The notes: a model not told the origin generated them from the letters alone. Positions 45,569-56,036 are shown, numbered from the stretch's first letter. The stretch is 64,000 nt of DNA from Woeseiaceae bacterium (GCA_030066735.1 JASJBB010000007.1:17216-81215), one strand, 5' to 3'. Numbers and translations: made by a program.

Positions 45569-45741
45569 GCCGCGCACTGTATCAATGCAGCTGGCGGCAC
45601 CGATTGCGCCATTGCTGTGCAGCGGCGCGTTTGTTCCAGCCGGTTTAATTTCATAACTGACTGAAAAGTCTCACTAAATTTGCATGCTGGCAAACTCGTG
45701 CCGCGCGCCCGGGGCGGTACGGAAATTGCAGCTAGCCGGTC

Positions 45742-46635
45742 ATGATGACGGGCAATCGACACACATCGTTACGTGGGCTACGGACCTTCTGCATCGCCGC
45801 CGAGTGCGCCAGTTTTCGTGCAGCGGCGGAGCGTTTATTCATCACCGCGTCGGCGGTGAGTCACCAGATCAAGAGCCTCGAAGAGGAATTCGGCACCAAG
45901 TTGTTCGAGAAATCCGGGCGATCGCTGCAACTGACGAATGCCGGGGAGTCGCTCTACGCGGACGTCAGTCCACTCATCTCGAGGCTCGACTCGATGACCT
46001 CTCGTCACAAGCGCGCGAAGCCCCGCGGGACGTTGAACATCTCGGTGCAGCCGTTCTTCGCGAGTGAGCTCTTTGTGCCACGCCTGACGGGGTTCACACG
46101 GCAGCACCCCGACATCGAGATCAAGGTGGACACCAGTGACGAGTCTTCCAAGAAACACCCGGCCAGTTCGGACGTTTCAATCCGGGTCTTTCGCTCGCCG
46201 CCACGTGACCTCGCATCGGACCGGCTATTCGCCTTGAGGTTGATCCCGGCGGCGTCCGCCGAGTTTCGCGACCGCGTGAAGGTCAGGAACAAGCGCATCG
46301 CCAGCGATTTCCCCGTGATCATCCACGACAGTCGGCCGCGTGCATGGGCGGACTGGCAGAAGAAGTCAGGTATCCGCTTTCCGGAAGCCGCCACGACCTT
46401 GCGTCTCGACTCGATGATTGCGGTCGCACGCGCGGCCGAGCGAGGCCTTGGCGCCGCGCTCGTGCCCTCGCAGCTCAGCGACAGCTGGTTCGACTCCGGG
46501 GCGCTCGTGCGATTGTTTCCGTCCGAACTCATCACCGACGACGCCTACTACTTCGTTTGCCGGCGTGGCGACGAAAACCGCGAACACGTGACGCTGCTTC
46601 GCGAGTGGGCGGTATCGGAATTCAAAGACCTCTGA
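45742..46635 (+). CDS. LysR-type transcriptional regulator
   Basis: A 297-residue LysR regulator. The winged-helix domain occupies residues 8-70 (LRGLRTFCIAAECASFRAAA, ITASAVSHQIKSLEEEFG). The effector-binding domain follows with the GTLNISVQPFFASELFVPRL strand. It most resembles the GcvA/AmpR-type subgroup in the way the HTH reads, but I would not assign a ligand. It follows a 173-nt gap after pepQ and precedes a TPR protein. No obvious divergent target gene is present. Confidence 0.92.
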   Translation: MMTGNRHTSLRGLRTFCIAAECASFRAAAERLFITASAVSHQIKSLEEEFGTKLFEKSGRSLQLTNAGESLYADVSPLISRLDSMTSRHKRAKPRGTLNISVQPFFASELFVPRLTGFTRQHPDIEIKVDTSDESSKKHPASSDVSIRVFRSPPRDLASDRLFALRLIPAASAEFRDRVKVRNKRIASDFPVIIHDSRPRAWADWQKKSGIRFPEAATTLRLDSMIAVARAAERGLGAALVPSQLSDSWFDSGALVRLFPSELITDDAYYFVCRRGDENREHVTLLREWAVSEFKDL

Positions 46636-46792
46636 TTGTTACAGCACTGCGACACCGATGCGTGAATCTTTTTCAATTCAGGAACGATTTTTATTCGTTT
46701 GTGGGCCACACGGGCGCGCCGTATCGTACGCGCGTCGGGGCAGGCTGTTGCCCCGCCAAACTGGCATCACAATTCGCTTGGAGGCAAACACC

Positions 46793-47320
46793 ATGAATGA
46801 CCAGAATCATATCGACCGCGTCGGCACGGTCGCCAAGGTAGTGTGCGCGCTATCGCTTGCTGTCGCCTGCACGCCCGCCTGGTCCGATTCCGGCAAGCTC
46901 AACTACGAAATGGCTTTCTTCCAGGACTCCGCGCAGGGATCCAGGATTCTCAACGGCAAATACGACCAGGCTATCAAGACGATCAATACAAAGGTCAACG
47001 CAGGTCACGCCCTGCACGTGAATACGAACCTGTGCGTGGCGTACACCAAGTCCGGCAATATTGAAGCGGCCGAAGTCGCCTGTGAGGAAGCCGTGACCGC
47101 GGCGAAGACGTTTCGCAAAGTCCGCCGCTCGGAACTATCTTACGAAACACCGGCGCAAGCTCGTGCGCGCTACCTGGCCGTCGCACTTTCCAACCGCGGC
47201 GTATTGAACGCCGTCAAAGGCAACCTGGAAGCGGCGCGCGCCGATTTCGATGCGGCGTTGGCCCAGCAGTCGAGGGTCTCATTCGTGCGCGCCAACATTG
47301 AGAAACTCGAAACCGCGTAA
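46793..47320 (+). CDS. secreted TPR-repeat protein
   Basis: A 175-residue protein. A hydrophobic signal (VAKVVCALSLAVACTPAWS) precedes SGKLNYEMAF. The mature part has TPR-like helical pairs: ILNGKYDQAIKTINTKV, NTNLCVAYTKSGNIEAAEVA, and LSNRGVLNAVKGNLEAARAD. The start at 46793 has GGAGG upstream and leaves a signal with an unusually long n-region. It is followed by a strong terminator. Role unknown; TPRs suggest protein binding in the periplasm. Confidence 0.82.
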   Translation: MNDQNHIDRVGTVAKVVCALSLAVACTPAWSDSGKLNYEMAFFQDSAQGSRILNGKYDQAIKTINTKVNAGHALHVNTNLCVAYTKSGNIEAAEVACEEAVTAAKTFRKVRRSELSYETPAQARARYLAVALSNRGVLNAVKGNLEAARADFDAALAQQSRVSFVRANIEKLETA

Positions 47321-47361
47321 CGACTGGCAAGGTCATTGGCCCCCCGCCAATGGCCTCAGCG

Positions 47362-47399
47362 GCGGCCTGCCTTCCCCCGAGGCGGGCCGCTTTTTTTTT
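47362..47399. terminator. strong intrinsic terminator between convergent genes
   Basis: GCGGCCTGCCT at 47362-47372 pairs with AGGCGGGCCGC at 47380-47390 (one G-T wobble) around a 7-nt loop and is followed by nine T. It ends the TPR gene. The stop codon of the SDR gene on the other strand lies in the same T-run, so that transcript enters the hairpin right after its stop. Confidence 0.9.
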
Positions 47400-48225
47400 A
47401 CGACTGGTTCTGCCGTCTTTCCGATTGCAGGCGGCTCTTTACCCGGGCGCCTTTCGCTTCGAATACGGGCAGCAACAGCCGTTTGAGCCACGGGAACAAC
47501 CGGAAGAAACGGCTAAGCCAGGCGCTCACGGCCGGCATCGCCGCTTCCTTCCGACGGTTGCCGCACAGGTCCAGCACGGCCTGCGCGACTTCCTCCGCCG
47601 TACTGATCGGCTGTGACATGGTCAGGTCGGCGACAACGTCGAGGTTGTCCATGATGAATCCCGTGTCGAGCGGCCCCGGAGAGACCAGTGCGGTCTTGAT
47701 GTTGGTGTCGCGCAACTCTTCGAACAGCGCATAGGTGAAGGTGCGCAGCCCTGCCTTGGTTGCCGAATAGGTCACCTGGTCGGCCAGCGGCTGCCACCCG
47801 GCCAGCGATCCCACGTTGATGACAGCGCCGCCGCCGGCATCCCGCAGGTAAGGCAGCGCCAGGCGAGTCAACATGATCGGGGCCCGCAGGTTGACGTCCA
47901 CCATCACGCCATGATCCTCGGCCGACACCGTTTCAAAGCGGCCGCGCTCATGAAAACCGGCGTTGTTGACCAGGATGTCGATGCGGCCGAACTCGAATTC
48001 GGCTTTCCTGAAGACATCGGCGCACGCCTCGGCGTCGGCGACGTCCATGGCGAATATTTCGACGCGGGTCTTTTCTCGAAGTTCTTCGGCCAACGCGTCG
48101 AGCTTGCGTTTGCCGCGCGCAGCGAGCACGAGGTTGGCGCCGGCATCGGCGAACAGGCGCGCCACAGCCGCCCCGACACCATCGGATCCGCCCGTGATGA
48201 TGACGGTCTTGTCTTTGAAAATCAT
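47398..48225 (-). CDS. short-chain dehydrogenase/reductase
   Basis: A 275-residue classical SDR. The NAD(P) loop is TGGSDGVGAAVARLF (T-G-x3-G-x-G), followed by NNAG, the catalytic Ser in INVGSLAGW and Y-x-x-x-K in TYSATKAGL. ARGKRKLDAL after strand 2 suggests NADP preference. The C-terminal 40 residues are basic and hydrophobic (RFFRLFPWLKRLLLPVF), as in membrane-associated SDRs of lipid metabolism. Substrate unknown. Confidence 0.9.
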   Translation of the reverse strand: MIFKDKTVIITGGSDGVGAAVARLFADAGANLVLAARGKRKLDALAEELREKTRVEIFAMDVADAEACADVFRKAEFEFGRIDILVNNAGFHERGRFETVSAEDHGVMVDVNLRAPIMLTRLALPYLRDAGGGAVINVGSLAGWQPLADQVTYSATKAGLRTFTYALFEELRDTNIKTALVSPGPLDTGFIMDNLDVVADLTMSQPISTAEEVAQAVLDLCGNRRKEAAMPAVSAWLSRFFRLFPWLKRLLLPVFEAKGARVKSRLQSERRQNQS

Positions 48226-48272
48226 GCGCGCAGTTTACAGAAAACCGCGCTGGAGAGCGTCTCGCTCGGGAC

Positions 48273-48644
48273 TCAGAAGCCGAAGTAGCCCTTGATCTTC
48301 TGCCACCAGGACGTTTCCCAGCCGTAGACTTCCACCAGGTCGGCGGCGTCGACCACGGGAACGGGCATCGTCGTGTCGGGCTGCGGCTCGTTGGCCGCAA
48401 CATCGTCCGGACGCAGCTCGAGACCGCCGCCCTTGCCCTCGGCGGACTCGGTCAGCCCGTCGACAGCAAGGCTCAGGTACGGCAGCACCTCGTCGTCGAC
48501 GATGTCGTCGAGGAACACCGCGTCGGGGTCAAAGGCTTCCTTCGACAGGATGACGCAGTCTTCGCCGGAAAATGCTTTGTCCTTGCTGATGGCTTTTGTC
48601 CCACTGGTATAGAAAGTACAGGTTAGTCCCGAAGCGCGTTTCAA
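48273..48644 (-). CDS. hypothetical acidic protein downstream of the ribosomal cluster
   Basis: A 123-residue open frame with a TTG start, so the true start is uncertain. It is acidic (DPDAVFLDDIVDDEVLPYL) with a proline-rich middle (EPQPDTTMPVPV) and an aromatic, basic C-terminus (YGWETSWWQKIKGYFGF) that could contact a membrane. I recognise no family. It lies past the ribosomal terminator, so it must have its own promoter. An A-tract and a TATATA-like sequence lie upstream near 48675-48700. Confidence 0.5.
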   Translation of the reverse strand: MKRASGLTCTFYTSGTKAISKDKAFSGEDCVILSKEAFDPDAVFLDDIVDDEVLPYLSLAVDGLTESAEGKGGGLELRPDDVAANEPQPDTTMPVPVVDAADLVEVYGWETSWWQKIKGYFGF

Positions 48645-48749
48645 GCTGTGAGCCGACTCACAAGACCGGACATTCCTTTTTTTCTATATAAATCCGCGTG
48701 TTAAGGAGAAAATCGGCGGACAAAACCCGGTTGGGGTTGCCCGGAACAC

Positions 48750-48779
48750 AAAAAAGGCCGGCAAAAGCCGGCCTTTTTC
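48750..48779 (-). terminator. terminator of the ribosomal-protein cluster
   Basis: GGCCGGC and GCCGGCC flank an AAAA loop, with five or more A on one side and five T on the other. It can act on both strands and closes the transcript that ends with rplQ, 30 nt before the rplQ stop on the minus-strand side. Confidence 0.92.
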
Positions 48780-48803
48780 TCGCCCGCCGCGGCGGGCTCC
48801 TGC
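48780..48803 (-). repeat. REP-like palindromic repeat, copy 2
   Basis: On the minus strand it reads GCAGGAGCCCGCC and closes with GCGGGCGA: the family sequence with T to C in the head (GCAGG) and a GCGG centre. It sits between the rplQ stop and the terminator hairpin. Confidence 0.78.
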
Positions 48804-48809
48804 AATCTG

Positions 48810-49202
48810 TTACTCTGCGGCTGCTTCAGCCTCCGCGGCTTCGGATGCCTGGTCGGTCAGCATGACGATGGCCATCGGCGCGGCGTCGCCCGGGCGCGGG
48901 CCGGTTTTCAGGATGCGCAGGTAACCACCCGGACGATCCTTGAAACGCGGGCCGACGTCCGTGAACAGCTTGCCGACGACTTCTTTGTCACGCAGGCGAT
49001 CGAAAGCCAGGCGCCGATTGGCGACGCTGTCTTCTTTTGCCAGCGTGATCAGCGGCTCCACGACTCGGCGCAGTTCCTTAGCCTTGGGAAGCGTCGTCTT
49101 GATGGTCTCGTGCTTCAGGATCGACGCCGCCATGTTGCGGAACATGGCCTTGCGATGAGAGCTGTTGCGACCGAGTCGACGACCGGATTTCTTGTGACGC
49201 AT
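48810..49202 (-). CDS. rplQ: 50S ribosomal protein L17
   Basis: A 130-residue protein (E. coli 127) beginning [20 protein letters not shown], the family signature. The C-terminus is an Ala/Glu-rich tail. L17 binds 23S rRNA near the peptide exit region. It is the last gene of the alpha operon, 17 nt after rpoA. Confidence 0.98.
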   Translation of the reverse strand: MRHKKSGRRLGRNSSHRKAMFRNMAASILKHETIKTTLPKAKELRRVVEPLITLAKEDSVANRRLAFDRLRDKEVVGKLFTDVGPRFKDRPGGYLRILKTGPRPGDAAPMAIVMLTDQASEAAEAEAAAE

Positions 49203-49219
49203 GTGACTTTCCTAAACGG

Positions 49220-50224
49220 TTACTGCAGGCCCAGTTCGTGTTCCGGGCGCAGGCTAGCGGGCGGCCAGTTCTCGAGACGCATGCCGAGTCCCAGGCCATG
49301 TCCTTCGAGCACTTCCTTGATCTCCGTCAGCGACTTCTTGCCGAGGTTCGGCGTACGCAGAAGCTCGACTTCGGTGCGCTGCACGAGATCACCGATGTAC
49401 ATGATGTTCTCCGCCTTGAGGCAGTTGGCCGAGCGGACCGTAAGCTCCAGCTCGTCCACGGGACGCAGCAGAATCGGATCCACCTGGTTCTCGGCCATCG
49501 CGCTCTGGCCTTCCTCGGTGACGTCGAGATCGACGAACACAGACAGCTGGTCCTTGAGAATGCTGCCGGCGCGGCGAATGGCTTCCTCAGGGTCGATAGT
49601 GCCGTTGGTCTCGATCTCGATCAGCAGCTTGTCCAGGTCGGTGCGCTGCTCGACGCGTGCAGCCTCGACGTTGTACGTAACGCGACGGATCGGGCTGAAC
49701 GAGGCGTCAAGCTGCAGACGGCCGATCGGGCCTGCCTGCTCCTCGAACACCGGGCGCTGCGTTGCCGGGCGATAACCGCGACCGCGCTCTACCTTGAGCA
49801 CCATGTTCAGTTCGCCAACCTTGGTCAGGTTCGCGATCACGAGCTCGGGGTTCATGATCTCGACATCGTGGTCGAGCTGGATGTCGGCGCCCGTTACCGG
49901 ACCCGGCCCCTTCTTGGAAATGCGCAGCTCGGCCGTGTCGCGCGTATGCATGCTCACGGCAACCTGCTTGAGGTTCAACAGAATCTCGACGACGTCCTCC
50001 TGGACGCCCTCGATGCTCGTGTACTCGTGCAACACACCGTCAATCTCGGCCTCGGTAATAGCGGCGCCCGGCATCGACGACAGCAGGATGCGACGCAGCG
50101 CATTACCCAGGGTGTGGCCGAAACCACGTTCAAACGGTTCGATGACCACTTTGGCCAACAGATCATTAACCGGCGTGACCTTGACGACGCGCGGTTTCAG
50201 AAATTCATGTACAGATTCCTGCAT
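49220..50224 (-). CDS. rpoA: RNA polymerase alpha subunit
   Basis: A 334-residue protein (E. coli 329). The N-terminal domain ([20 protein letters not shown]) dimerises and assembles beta and beta-prime. The C-terminal domain contains [19 protein letters not shown] and ends with [12 protein letters not shown], the UP-element and activator-binding unit. It lies between rpsD and rplQ, as in the E. coli alpha operon. Confidence 0.99.
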   Translation of the reverse strand: MQESVHEFLKPRVVKVTPVNDLLAKVVIEPFERGFGHTLGNALRRILLSSMPGAAITEAEIDGVLHEYTSIEGVQEDVVEILLNLKQVAVSMHTRDTAELRISKKGPGPVTGADIQLDHDVEIMNPELVIANLTKVGELNMVLKVERGRGYRPATQRPVFEEQAGPIGRLQLDASFSPIRRVTYNVEAARVEQRTDLDKLLIEIETNGTIDPEEAIRRAGSILKDQLSVFVDLDVTEEGQSAMAENQVDPILLRPVDELELTVRSANCLKAENIMYIGDLVQRTEVELLRTPNLGKKSLTEIKEVLEGHGLGLGMRLENWPPASLRPEHELGLQ

Positions 50225-50242
50225 GGGGAAAATCCCTCCTGA

Positions 50243-50863
50243 CTACTTGGAGTACAGCTCGACGACGAGGTTTTCGTTGATATCCGGCAGGATGTCTTCC
50301 CGGTCCGGCAACGATTTGAGAACACCCGTCATCTTCTTCGCGTCGACCTCTACCCACTCGGGCAGGCCCACCTGACCCGCAATCTCGATCGCATTCTGGA
50401 TGCGCAGCTGCTTGCGTGCCTTTTCACGAATACTGACCGTATCGCCTGCCTTTATCTGGGCAGACGGAATATTGACGACCTTGCCGTTGACCTCGATGCT
50501 CTTGTGGCTGACGAGCTGGCGCGCTTCGGCGCGCGTCGAGGCAAAGCCCATACGGTATACGACGTTATCGAGACGACCCTCGAGAAGACGCAACAGGTTT
50601 TCACCGGTCGAGCCCTTCAACTGTGCCGCCTTCTTGTAGTAATTGCGGAACTGGCGCTCCAGCACACCGTACATGCGACGGAGCTTCTGCTTTTCGCGAA
50701 GCTGCAGGCCATAGTCCGACAGGCGCGGACGACGCTGCGGGGCACCACCCGGGGGAACCTCGAGCTTGCACTTCGACTCGAGCGGGCGAACGCCGCTCTT
50801 CAGAAACAGATCCGTGCCTTCGCGGCGGGACAGTTTACATTTTGGTCCTAGGTATCTTGCCAT
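50243..50863 (-). CDS. rpsD: 30S ribosomal protein S4
   Basis: A 206-residue protein, the same length as E. coli. [20 protein letters not shown] is the classic start, and the S4 RNA-binding domain is [21 protein letters not shown]4 nucleates 30S assembly and in E. coli represses the alpha operon by binding a leader pseudoknot before rpsM. Here only 14 nt separate rpmJ and rpsM, so that leader cannot be in the same place. Confidence 0.99.
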   Translation of the reverse strand: MARYLGPKCKLSRREGTDLFLKSGVRPLESKCKLEVPPGGAPQRRPRLSDYGLQLREKQKLRRMYGVLERQFRNYYKKAAQLKGSTGENLLRLLEGRLDNVVYRMGFASTRAEARQLVSHKSIEVNGKVVNIPSAQIKAGDTVSIREKARKQLRIQNAIEIAGQVGLPEWVEVDAKKMTGVLKSLPDREDILPDINENLVVELYSK

Positions 50864-50874
50864 TAGTTAAGCCT

Positions 50875-51255
50875 CTAAACCCGTCGCTTCTTCGGCGGGC
50901 GACAGCCGTTGTGAGGAATCGGTGTAACGTCCTCGATGTTTTGAATACGAAAACCCAGGGCGTTCAGGGCGCGCACGGCCGACTCGCGACCCGGGCCCGG
51001 CCCACGAACCCGAACGTCCAGGTTCTTGACACCGAAATCCAGCGCCGTGCGGCCGGCCTTCTCGGATGCAACCTGGGCCGCAAACGGGGTCGACTTACGC
51101 GAACCGCGGAAGCCACAGCCGCCGGCAGTTGCCCACGACAGGGCGTTACCCTGGCGATCGGTAATCGTGATGATCGTGTTGTTGAAGGACGCGTGGATGT
51201 GGGCGATCGCGTCGACCACATGCTTCTTGACCTTCTTTTTCTTTGCTTCTGCCAT
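50875..51255 (-). CDS. rpsK: 30S ribosomal protein S11
   Basis: A 126-residue protein (E. coli 129). [20 protein letters not shown] and [14 protein letters not shown] are conserved, and the C-terminus [15 protein letters not shown] is diagnostic. It forms the platform of the 30S near the E site. It lies 11 nt upstream of rpsD and 65 nt downstream of rpsM. Confidence 0.99.
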   Translation of the reverse strand: MAEAKKKKVKKHVVDAIAHIHASFNNTIITITDRQGNALSWATAGGCGFRGSRKSTPFAAQVASEKAGRTALDFGVKNLDVRVRGPGPGRESAVRALNALGFRIQNIEDVTPIPHNGCRPPKKRRV

Positions 51256-51320
51256 TTAGAAATTTACTCGTTCAGTGTTAGATCAACTACAGCGTGACGG
51301 TAGTAAGTCCGAACAGTGCT

Positions 51321-51677
51321 TTACCTCTTAATTGGACGACGCGGGCCCTTGCGCGTCCGCGCATTGGTCCGCGTTCGCTGACCTCTGAGCGGCAAGCCGC
51401 GGCGGTGACGGATGCCCCGGTAGCAACCGAGGTCCATCAGACGCTTGATGTTCATCGAAACCTCGCGACGCAGGTCGCCTTCGACTTCGAACTGATCCAC
51501 CGCCGTACGCAGCTTGGCGACTTCCGGCTCGGCCAGGTCCTTGACCGGCGTGGCCGGATCAATGCCGGCGGCCTCGCAAATCTGCTTCGCGCGCGTGTCG
51601 CCGATACCGTAAATCGACGTCAATGCGATAACGATGTGCTTGTTCAGCGGTATGTTTATGCCTGCTATACGTGCCAC
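51321..51677 (-). CDS. rpsM: 30S ribosomal protein S13
   Basis: A 118-residue protein, equal to E. coli. It begins [20 protein letters not shown] and ends in the basic tail [20 protein letters not shown], which reaches the P-site tRNA. The start codon is GTG at 51677. It opens the alpha part of the cluster, just after rpmJ. Confidence 0.99.
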   Translation of the reverse strand: MARIAGINIPLNKHIVIALTSIYGIGDTRAKQICEAAGIDPATPVKDLAEPEVAKLRTAVDQFEVEGDLRREVSMNIKRLMDLGCYRGIRHRRGLPLRGQRTRTNARTRKGPRRPIKR

Positions 51678-51691
51678 AGTATTTCCTCGAA

Positions 51692-51805
51692 TTAGCCCTG
51701 GCGCTGCTTGTGCCGGGCGTCCTTGCAGATAACGCGCACAACACCATTGCGACGAATGATCTTGCAGTTCCTGCAGATTTTCTTAACGGATGCTCTAACT
51801 TTCAT
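51692..51805 (-). CDS. rpmJ: 50S ribosomal protein L36
   Basis: A 37-residue protein, [20 protein letters not shown] at the start and [10 protein letters not shown] at the end. C11, C14, C27 and H32 form the zinc-ribbon (C-plus) type of L36. It lies between secY and rpsM as in E. coli, with 28 nt after the secY stop. Confidence 0.98.
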   Translation of the reverse strand: MKVRASVKKICRNCKIIRRNGVVRVICKDARHKQRQG

Positions 51806-51833
51806 GAGATCACTACTCCTGGCGCTGAACGAA

Positions 51834-53192
51834 TCAGCGCAGCTGTCCACCCCTGCCGTAGTTGCGCAGGTTGGCTTTCTGCATCATGCCCTCGTACTGA
51901 TGGCTCATCGCGTGCGCCTGCATCTGCGACATGAAGTCCATCGTTACAACGACGAGAATGAGTAACGAGGTACCGCCGAAGCTGAACGGCATGCTCGGGT
52001 AGAACATGCGCGCGAACTCCGGAAGGAGGCAGACGCCGGCGATGTAGATCGCACCCCAGAACGTCAGTCGCGTCAGTACCTTGTCGATGTACTCGGCCGT
52101 GTGCGCACCGGGGCGGATACCCGGGACGAACGCGCCCGAACGCTTCAAATTGTCCGCCGTGTCCTTGGAATTGAACATCAGGGCGGTATAGAAGAAGCAG
52201 AAGAATATGATCAGCGCCGCGTACAACAGCACATAAATCGGCTGCCCCGGCCCCAGGTTGGCGCCGATGGTCTGCAACGTGCTCTGCACGGCGTTCGGCT
52301 CGGTCGCCTGGCCGAAGAAGCTCGCGATCGTCGCCGGGAACATCAGGATGCTCGAGGCAAAGATCGGCGGGATTACGCCCGACATGTTGATCTTGAAGGG
52401 CAGGTGCGTGCTCTGCGCCTGGTACATGCGCCGGCCCTGCTGGCGCCGCGCATAGTTGACCGTGATACGGCGCTGCGCACGCTCCATGTAGACCACGAAG
52501 ATGATCGCCGCGATACCGACCGCCATCATGATGATGGCCACTGCCGCCGACATCTCGCCATTGCGTACCAGCTGCGCCGTGCCGGCAATCGCACCGGGCA
52601 CGCCCGCGACGATACCCGCGAGAATGATCATCGAGATGCCGTTGCCGATGCCACGTTCGGTAATCTGCTCACCGAGCCACATCAGGAACACGGTGCCCGT
52701 GACGAGCGTGATCATCGCCGTGACGAGGAACGCAGGACCCGGGTTGATGACGAGGCCGACCTGACTCTGCAGCCACGATGCCGCTGCGATGGACTGGAAG
52801 CTCGCGAGCGCAACCGTGCCGTAACGCGTGTACTTGATGATCTGCCGCCGGCCCTGCTCGCCTTCCTTACGCAGCTGCTGCAGGCTCGGCACGATATGGC
52901 TGGCCATCTGCATGATGATCGACGACGAGATGTACGGCATGATGCCCATCGCAAAAATGCCGAATCGCGACAGCGCGCCGCCCGAGAACAGGTTGACCAT
53001 GCCCAGCAGGCCACCGGCCTGCTGCTCGAAGAAGTCAGCCAGCGCAACGGGATTCACGCCCGGCACCGGGATGTAGGTGCCGATACGGAACACGACCAGG
53101 GCGCCAATGAGAAACAGGAGTCGAACCTTGAGTTCGCCCAGTTTGCTCGCGACCTGCGCGATTTCTGCCGGATTTTGGGGCTTTCTTGCCAT
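51834..53192 (-). CDS. secY: SecY preprotein translocase channel
   Basis: A 452-residue protein (E. coli 443) with ten predicted transmembrane helices. [20 protein letters not shown] follows the first cytosolic segment, and [14 protein letters not shown] and [17 protein letters not shown] are conserved. It forms the lateral-gate channel for Sec export with SecE and SecG. It follows rplO after a 50-nt spacer holding a REP-like repeat. Confidence 0.99.
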   Translation of the reverse strand: MARKPQNPAEIAQVASKLGELKVRLLFLIGALVVFRIGTYIPVPGVNPVALADFFEQQAGGLLGMVNLFSGGALSRFGIFAMGIMPYISSSIIMQMASHIVPSLQQLRKEGEQGRRQIIKYTRYGTVALASFQSIAAASWLQSQVGLVINPGPAFLVTAMITLVTGTVFLMWLGEQITERGIGNGISMIILAGIVAGVPGAIAGTAQLVRNGEMSAAVAIIMMAVGIAAIIFVVYMERAQRRITVNYARRQQGRRMYQAQSTHLPFKINMSGVIPPIFASSILMFPATIASFFGQATEPNAVQSTLQTIGANLGPGQPIYVLLYAALIIFFCFFYTALMFNSKDTADNLKRSGAFVPGIRPGAHTAEYIDKVLTRLTFWGAIYIAGVCLLPEFARMFYPSMPFSFGGTSLLILVVVTMDFMSQMQAHAMSHQYEGMMQKANLRNYGRGGQLR

Positions 53193-53211
53193 TTCTATTC
53201 GTCTTCCGTTG

Positions 53212-53235
53212 TCGCCCGCCAGGGCGGGCTCCTAC
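53212..53235 (-). repeat. REP-like palindromic repeat, copy 3
   Basis: On the minus strand it starts GTAGGAGCCCGCCC and ends GGCGGGCGA, with a CT centre. It lies between the rplO stop and the secY start, so it is present in the ribosomal mRNA. Confidence 0.88.
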
Positions 53236-53242
53236 GATACTT

Positions 53243-53677
53243 TTATGCCTCTATTGAACCGCCAGCTTTCTCGATGGCCTCGCGCGCACCCTTGGTCACC
53301 GCGATGCCCTTCAGCTTCACGGCCTTGTCGAGCTCGCCCGACTTGATGACCTTCACCTTCGTGACAAACGCCGGCACCAGGTTGGCCGCCTTCAGCACGT
53401 CGATCGTGATCTCGTCCGCCTCGGGGATCGCCAGCTCGTGCAGACGCAGCTCGGCCGAGTACTTGGCCATCCGCGAGCGGAAGCCGACCTTCGGCAGGCG
53501 ACGCTGCAGCGGCATCTGGCCGCCCTCGAAGCCAACCTTGGTGTAACCGCCCGAGCGCGAGTGCTGGCCCTTCTGACCGCGACCCGAGGTCTTGCCCTGG
53601 CCCGCAGAATGGCCGCGTCCGAAGCGCTTGCCCTCTTTCTTCGCACCCTTGCCGGGTTTCAGTTCATTCAAACGCAT
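53243..53677 (-). CDS. rplO: 50S ribosomal protein L15
   Basis: A 144-residue protein, equal to E. coli. The glycine-rich N-terminus ([20 protein letters not shown]) threads through 23S rRNA. The C-terminal domain starts near residue 70. It is separated from rpmD by one base. Confidence 0.99.
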   Translation of the reverse strand: MRLNELKPGKGAKKEGKRFGRGHSAGQGKTSGRGQKGQHSRSGGYTKVGFEGGQMPLQRRLPKVGFRSRMAKYSAELRLHELAIPEADEITIDVLKAANLVPAFVTKVKVIKSGELDKAVKLKGIAVTKGAREAIEKAGGSIEA

Positions 53678-53678
53678 G

Positions 53679-53867
53679 TCAGGCTTCCTCTACCGACAAC
53701 AGGTAAGACACACGATTGATCATGCCGCGGTTCTCCGGTGTATCGGCAACCGTGACCGTCTGGTGCATCTTGCGCAGTCCAAGACCAGCGACACAGGCCT
53801 TGTGGCTCTTCAGCCGCCCGTGCTTGCTCTTGACCAGCGTCACCTTGAGTTCTTTTGTCTTAGCCAT
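53679..53867 (-). CDS. rpmD: 50S ribosomal protein L30
   Basis: A 62-residue protein (E. coli 59). [20 protein letters not shown] and [20 protein letters not shown] are the two conserved strands. Its start overlaps the rpsE stop (TGATG at 53865-53869). Confidence 0.98.
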   Translation of the reverse strand: MAKTKELKVTLVKSKHGRLKSHKACVAGLGLRKMHQTVTVADTPENRGMINRVSYLLSVEEA

Positions 53868-54373
53868 CAGGCCAGGATCTCCTTAACTTTCTTGCCACGC
53901 TTCGCCGCGATAGCCTGCGGAGAGTGAATCTCCGACAACGCCTTGATCGTCGCGCGAACAACGTTGATCGGGTTGCGCGAGCCGTAGCTCTTGGCCAGCA
54001 CGTTGCGCACCCCGGCGCATTCGAACACGGCACGCATCGCGCCACCGGCGATAACGCCCGTACCTTCTGACGCCGGCTGCATATAGACGTTGGTCGCGCC
54101 ATGACGCCCTTTCTTCGCGTACTGCAGGGTGTCGTTGTTCAGGTTGACCGTGATCATGTTCTTGCGGGCAGCCTGCATCGCCTTCTGGATCGCGATCGGT
54201 ACCTCGCGAGCCTTGCCATAGCCGAAACCGACCTGGCCCTGGCCGTCGCCGACCACCGTGAGTGCCGTAAAACCGAATTGGCGGCCACCCTTGACGACCT
54301 TCGCAACGCGATTAACCGTTACGAGTTTTTCAATGAGGTCGTCGCCGGCCTGATTCTGTTCGTTTCTTGCCAT
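53867..54373 (-). CDS. rpsE: 30S ribosomal protein S5
   Basis: A 168-residue protein (E. coli 167). [20 protein letters not shown] is the S5 double-stranded RNA-binding N-domain, and [16 protein letters not shown] leads into the C-domain. S5 affects translation fidelity (ram mutants and spectinomycin resistance map to it in E. coli). Confidence 0.99.
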   Translation of the reverse strand: MARNEQNQAGDDLIEKLVTVNRVAKVVKGGRQFGFTALTVVGDGQGQVGFGYGKAREVPIAIQKAMQAARKNMITVNLNNDTLQYAKKGRHGATNVYMQPASEGTGVIAGGAMRAVFECAGVRNVLAKSYGSRNPINVVRATIKALSEIHSPQAIAAKRGKKVKEILA

Positions 54374-54384
54374 TCTCTTGGTCC

Positions 54385-54744
54385 TTAGAACTTGAGTCCC
54401 GCTTCACGAGCGGCGTCGGCCAGCGCCTTGACGCGACCGTGATAGCGGAAGCCCGACCGATCGAACGCGACCGTGTCGATACCGGCTGCCTTTGCCTTTT
54501 CGGCGATACGCGCGCCAACGATTGCGGCGGCCTCTACGTTGCCGCTGCTCTTGACGCCCTTGCGGACTTCTTTTTCGACCGTCGACGCCGATGCCAGCAC
54601 CGTGCCACCGTCCGGACCGATAACCTGCGCGTAAATGTGGCGCGGTGTGCGGTGCACGGACAGCCGGTTCATTTCGAGTTCCGAAATTTTTGCACGAGCC
54701 TTGCGGGCGCGACGCATACGATTCTGTTTCTTGTCGAGCTTCAT
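54385..54744 (-). CDS. rplR: 50S ribosomal protein L18
   Basis: A 119-residue protein (E. coli 117). The basic N-terminus is followed by [16 protein letters not shown] and [20 protein letters not shown]. It binds 5S rRNA with L5 and L25. It lies 11 nt before rpsE. Confidence 0.99.
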   Translation of the reverse strand: MKLDKKQNRMRRARKARAKISELEMNRLSVHRTPRHIYAQVIGPDGGTVLASASTVEKEVRKGVKSSGNVEAAAIVGARIAEKAKAAGIDTVAFDRSGFRYHGRVKALADAAREAGLKF

Positions 54745-54758
54745 AATATTCTCGCGGG

Positions 54759-55292
54759 TTACTTCTTCTTCGCTTCCTTGAGCTGAACGCGCTCATCGGA
54801 GTAGCGAACTCCCTTGCCCTTGTAGGGCTCGGGCGGACGGAAGCGGCGAATTTCGGCTGCCGCCTGGCCAACTTTCTGCTTGTCGGAGCCGCGCACCACG
54901 ATCTCGGTCTGGCTCGGGGTCTCAACGCTGACACCCTCGGGCATCTCGTAGACCACGGGGTGCGAGAAACCGAGCGACAGGTTCAGCTTGCTGCCCTGCG
55001 CCTGCGCGCGATAGCCGACACCGACCAGCTCGAGCTTGCGCTCGAAACCTTCGGTTACACCGATCACCATGTTGGCGAGCAGCGAGCGGGTCGTGCCCGT
55101 GACCGCCGTCGCGAAACGCGAACCGGAGCGAGGCGCCAGCTTCAGGACGCCATCCTCGTGCGTGAGTTCCACCTCGGAGTTCAGCTGGTGCGAGAGCGAG
55201 CCTTTGCCGCCCTTGATGGTGACAACGTCACCTTCCTGCTTGAATTCCGTACCCTGCGGCAACGCAACAGGTGCTTTTGCAATTCTGGACAT
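54759..55292 (-). CDS. rplF: 50S ribosomal protein L6
   Basis: A 177-residue protein, equal to E. coli. It has two L6 repeats: the first ends at [20 protein letters not shown], and the second holds [20 protein letters not shown]. The C-terminus [20 protein letters not shown] is diagnostic. It sits near the sarcin-ricin loop. Confidence 0.99.
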   Translation of the reverse strand: MSRIAKAPVALPQGTEFKQEGDVVTIKGGKGSLSHQLNSEVELTHEDGVLKLAPRSGSRFATAVTGTTRSLLANMVIGVTEGFERKLELVGVGYRAQAQGSKLNLSLGFSHPVVYEMPEGVSVETPSQTEIVVRGSDKQKVGQAAAEIRRFRPPEPYKGKGVRYSDERVQLKEAKKK

Positions 55293-55324
55293 AGTCTTGT
55301 CTCAAACGGTCAGGTCCCGGCGCA

Positions 55325-55720
55325 TCACGAAACGATGCAGAGAACCTCACCTCCAATACCTTTTTCCCTCGCCTGGCGGTCCGACATCACGCCGGCAGAC
55401 GTCGATACGATCGCCACGCCAAGGCCACCGAGGACCTTCGGCAGGCCCTCCTTGCCGCGGTAGATCCGGAGACCCGGGCGGCTGGCGCGCTGGATGCGCT
55501 CGATAACGGGCACACCCTCGAAGTACTTGAGCTCGACGGTCAGTGTCTTGCCGGCGCCATCGCCGTCGACGGCGAAATCGGTGATGTAGCCTTCGTCCTT
55601 CAATACGTTGGCGACGGCTTCCTTCACCTTCGAGGCAGGCATCGACACGCTCACCATGCGGGCCTTCTGGCCGTTGCGGATGCGCGTGAGCATGTCTGCA
55701 ATCGGATCGGTCATACTCAT
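55325..55720 (-). CDS. rpsH: 30S ribosomal protein S8
   Basis: A 131-residue protein (E. coli 130) beginning [40 protein letters not shown] is conserved, and the end is [11 protein letters not shown]. In E. coli S8 represses the spc operon by binding rplE mRNA. Confidence 0.99.
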   Translation of the reverse strand: MSMTDPIADMLTRIRNGQKARMVSVSMPASKVKEAVANVLKDEGYITDFAVDGDGAGKTLTVELKYFEGVPVIERIQRASRPGLRIYRGKEGLPKVLGGLGVAIVSTSAGVMSDRQAREKGIGGEVLCIVS

Positions 55721-55730
55721 TACTATTCCC

Positions 55731-56036
55731 CTACCAGCTCGCCTTGGTCAGCCCCGGGATTTCGCCATTCATGGCGGCTTCCCGCAGCTTGTTGCGGCCA
55801 AGGCCGAACTTCTTGTAGACACCATGTGGACGGCCGGTAATCGCACAACGGGAGCGCATGCGCGACGGGCTGCCGTCACGCGGCAACTTGTTGAGCTTGG
55901 CCTGTGCGGCCTGGCGCTCCTCGTCGGTGCTGTTGACGCTGCGAATGACCGCTTTCAGCTTGGCACGCTTTTCTGCGTGGCGTGCGACGAGCTTGGCGCG
56001 CTTCAGTTCGCGTTGGATCATGGATTTCTTGGCCAT
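55731..56036 (-). CDS. rpsN: 30S ribosomal protein S14, long zinc-free form
   Basis: A 101-residue protein, the same length as E. coli. [20 protein letters not shown] begins it, and [20 protein letters not shown] is the conserved C-terminal block. The Cys-x2-Cys pairs of the short zinc form are absent. Confidence 0.99.
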   Translation of the reverse strand: MAKKSMIQRELKRAKLVARHAEKRAKLKAVIRSVNSTDEERQAAQAKLNKLPRDGSPSRMRSRCAITGRPHGVYKKFGLGRNKLREAAMNGEIPGLTKASW

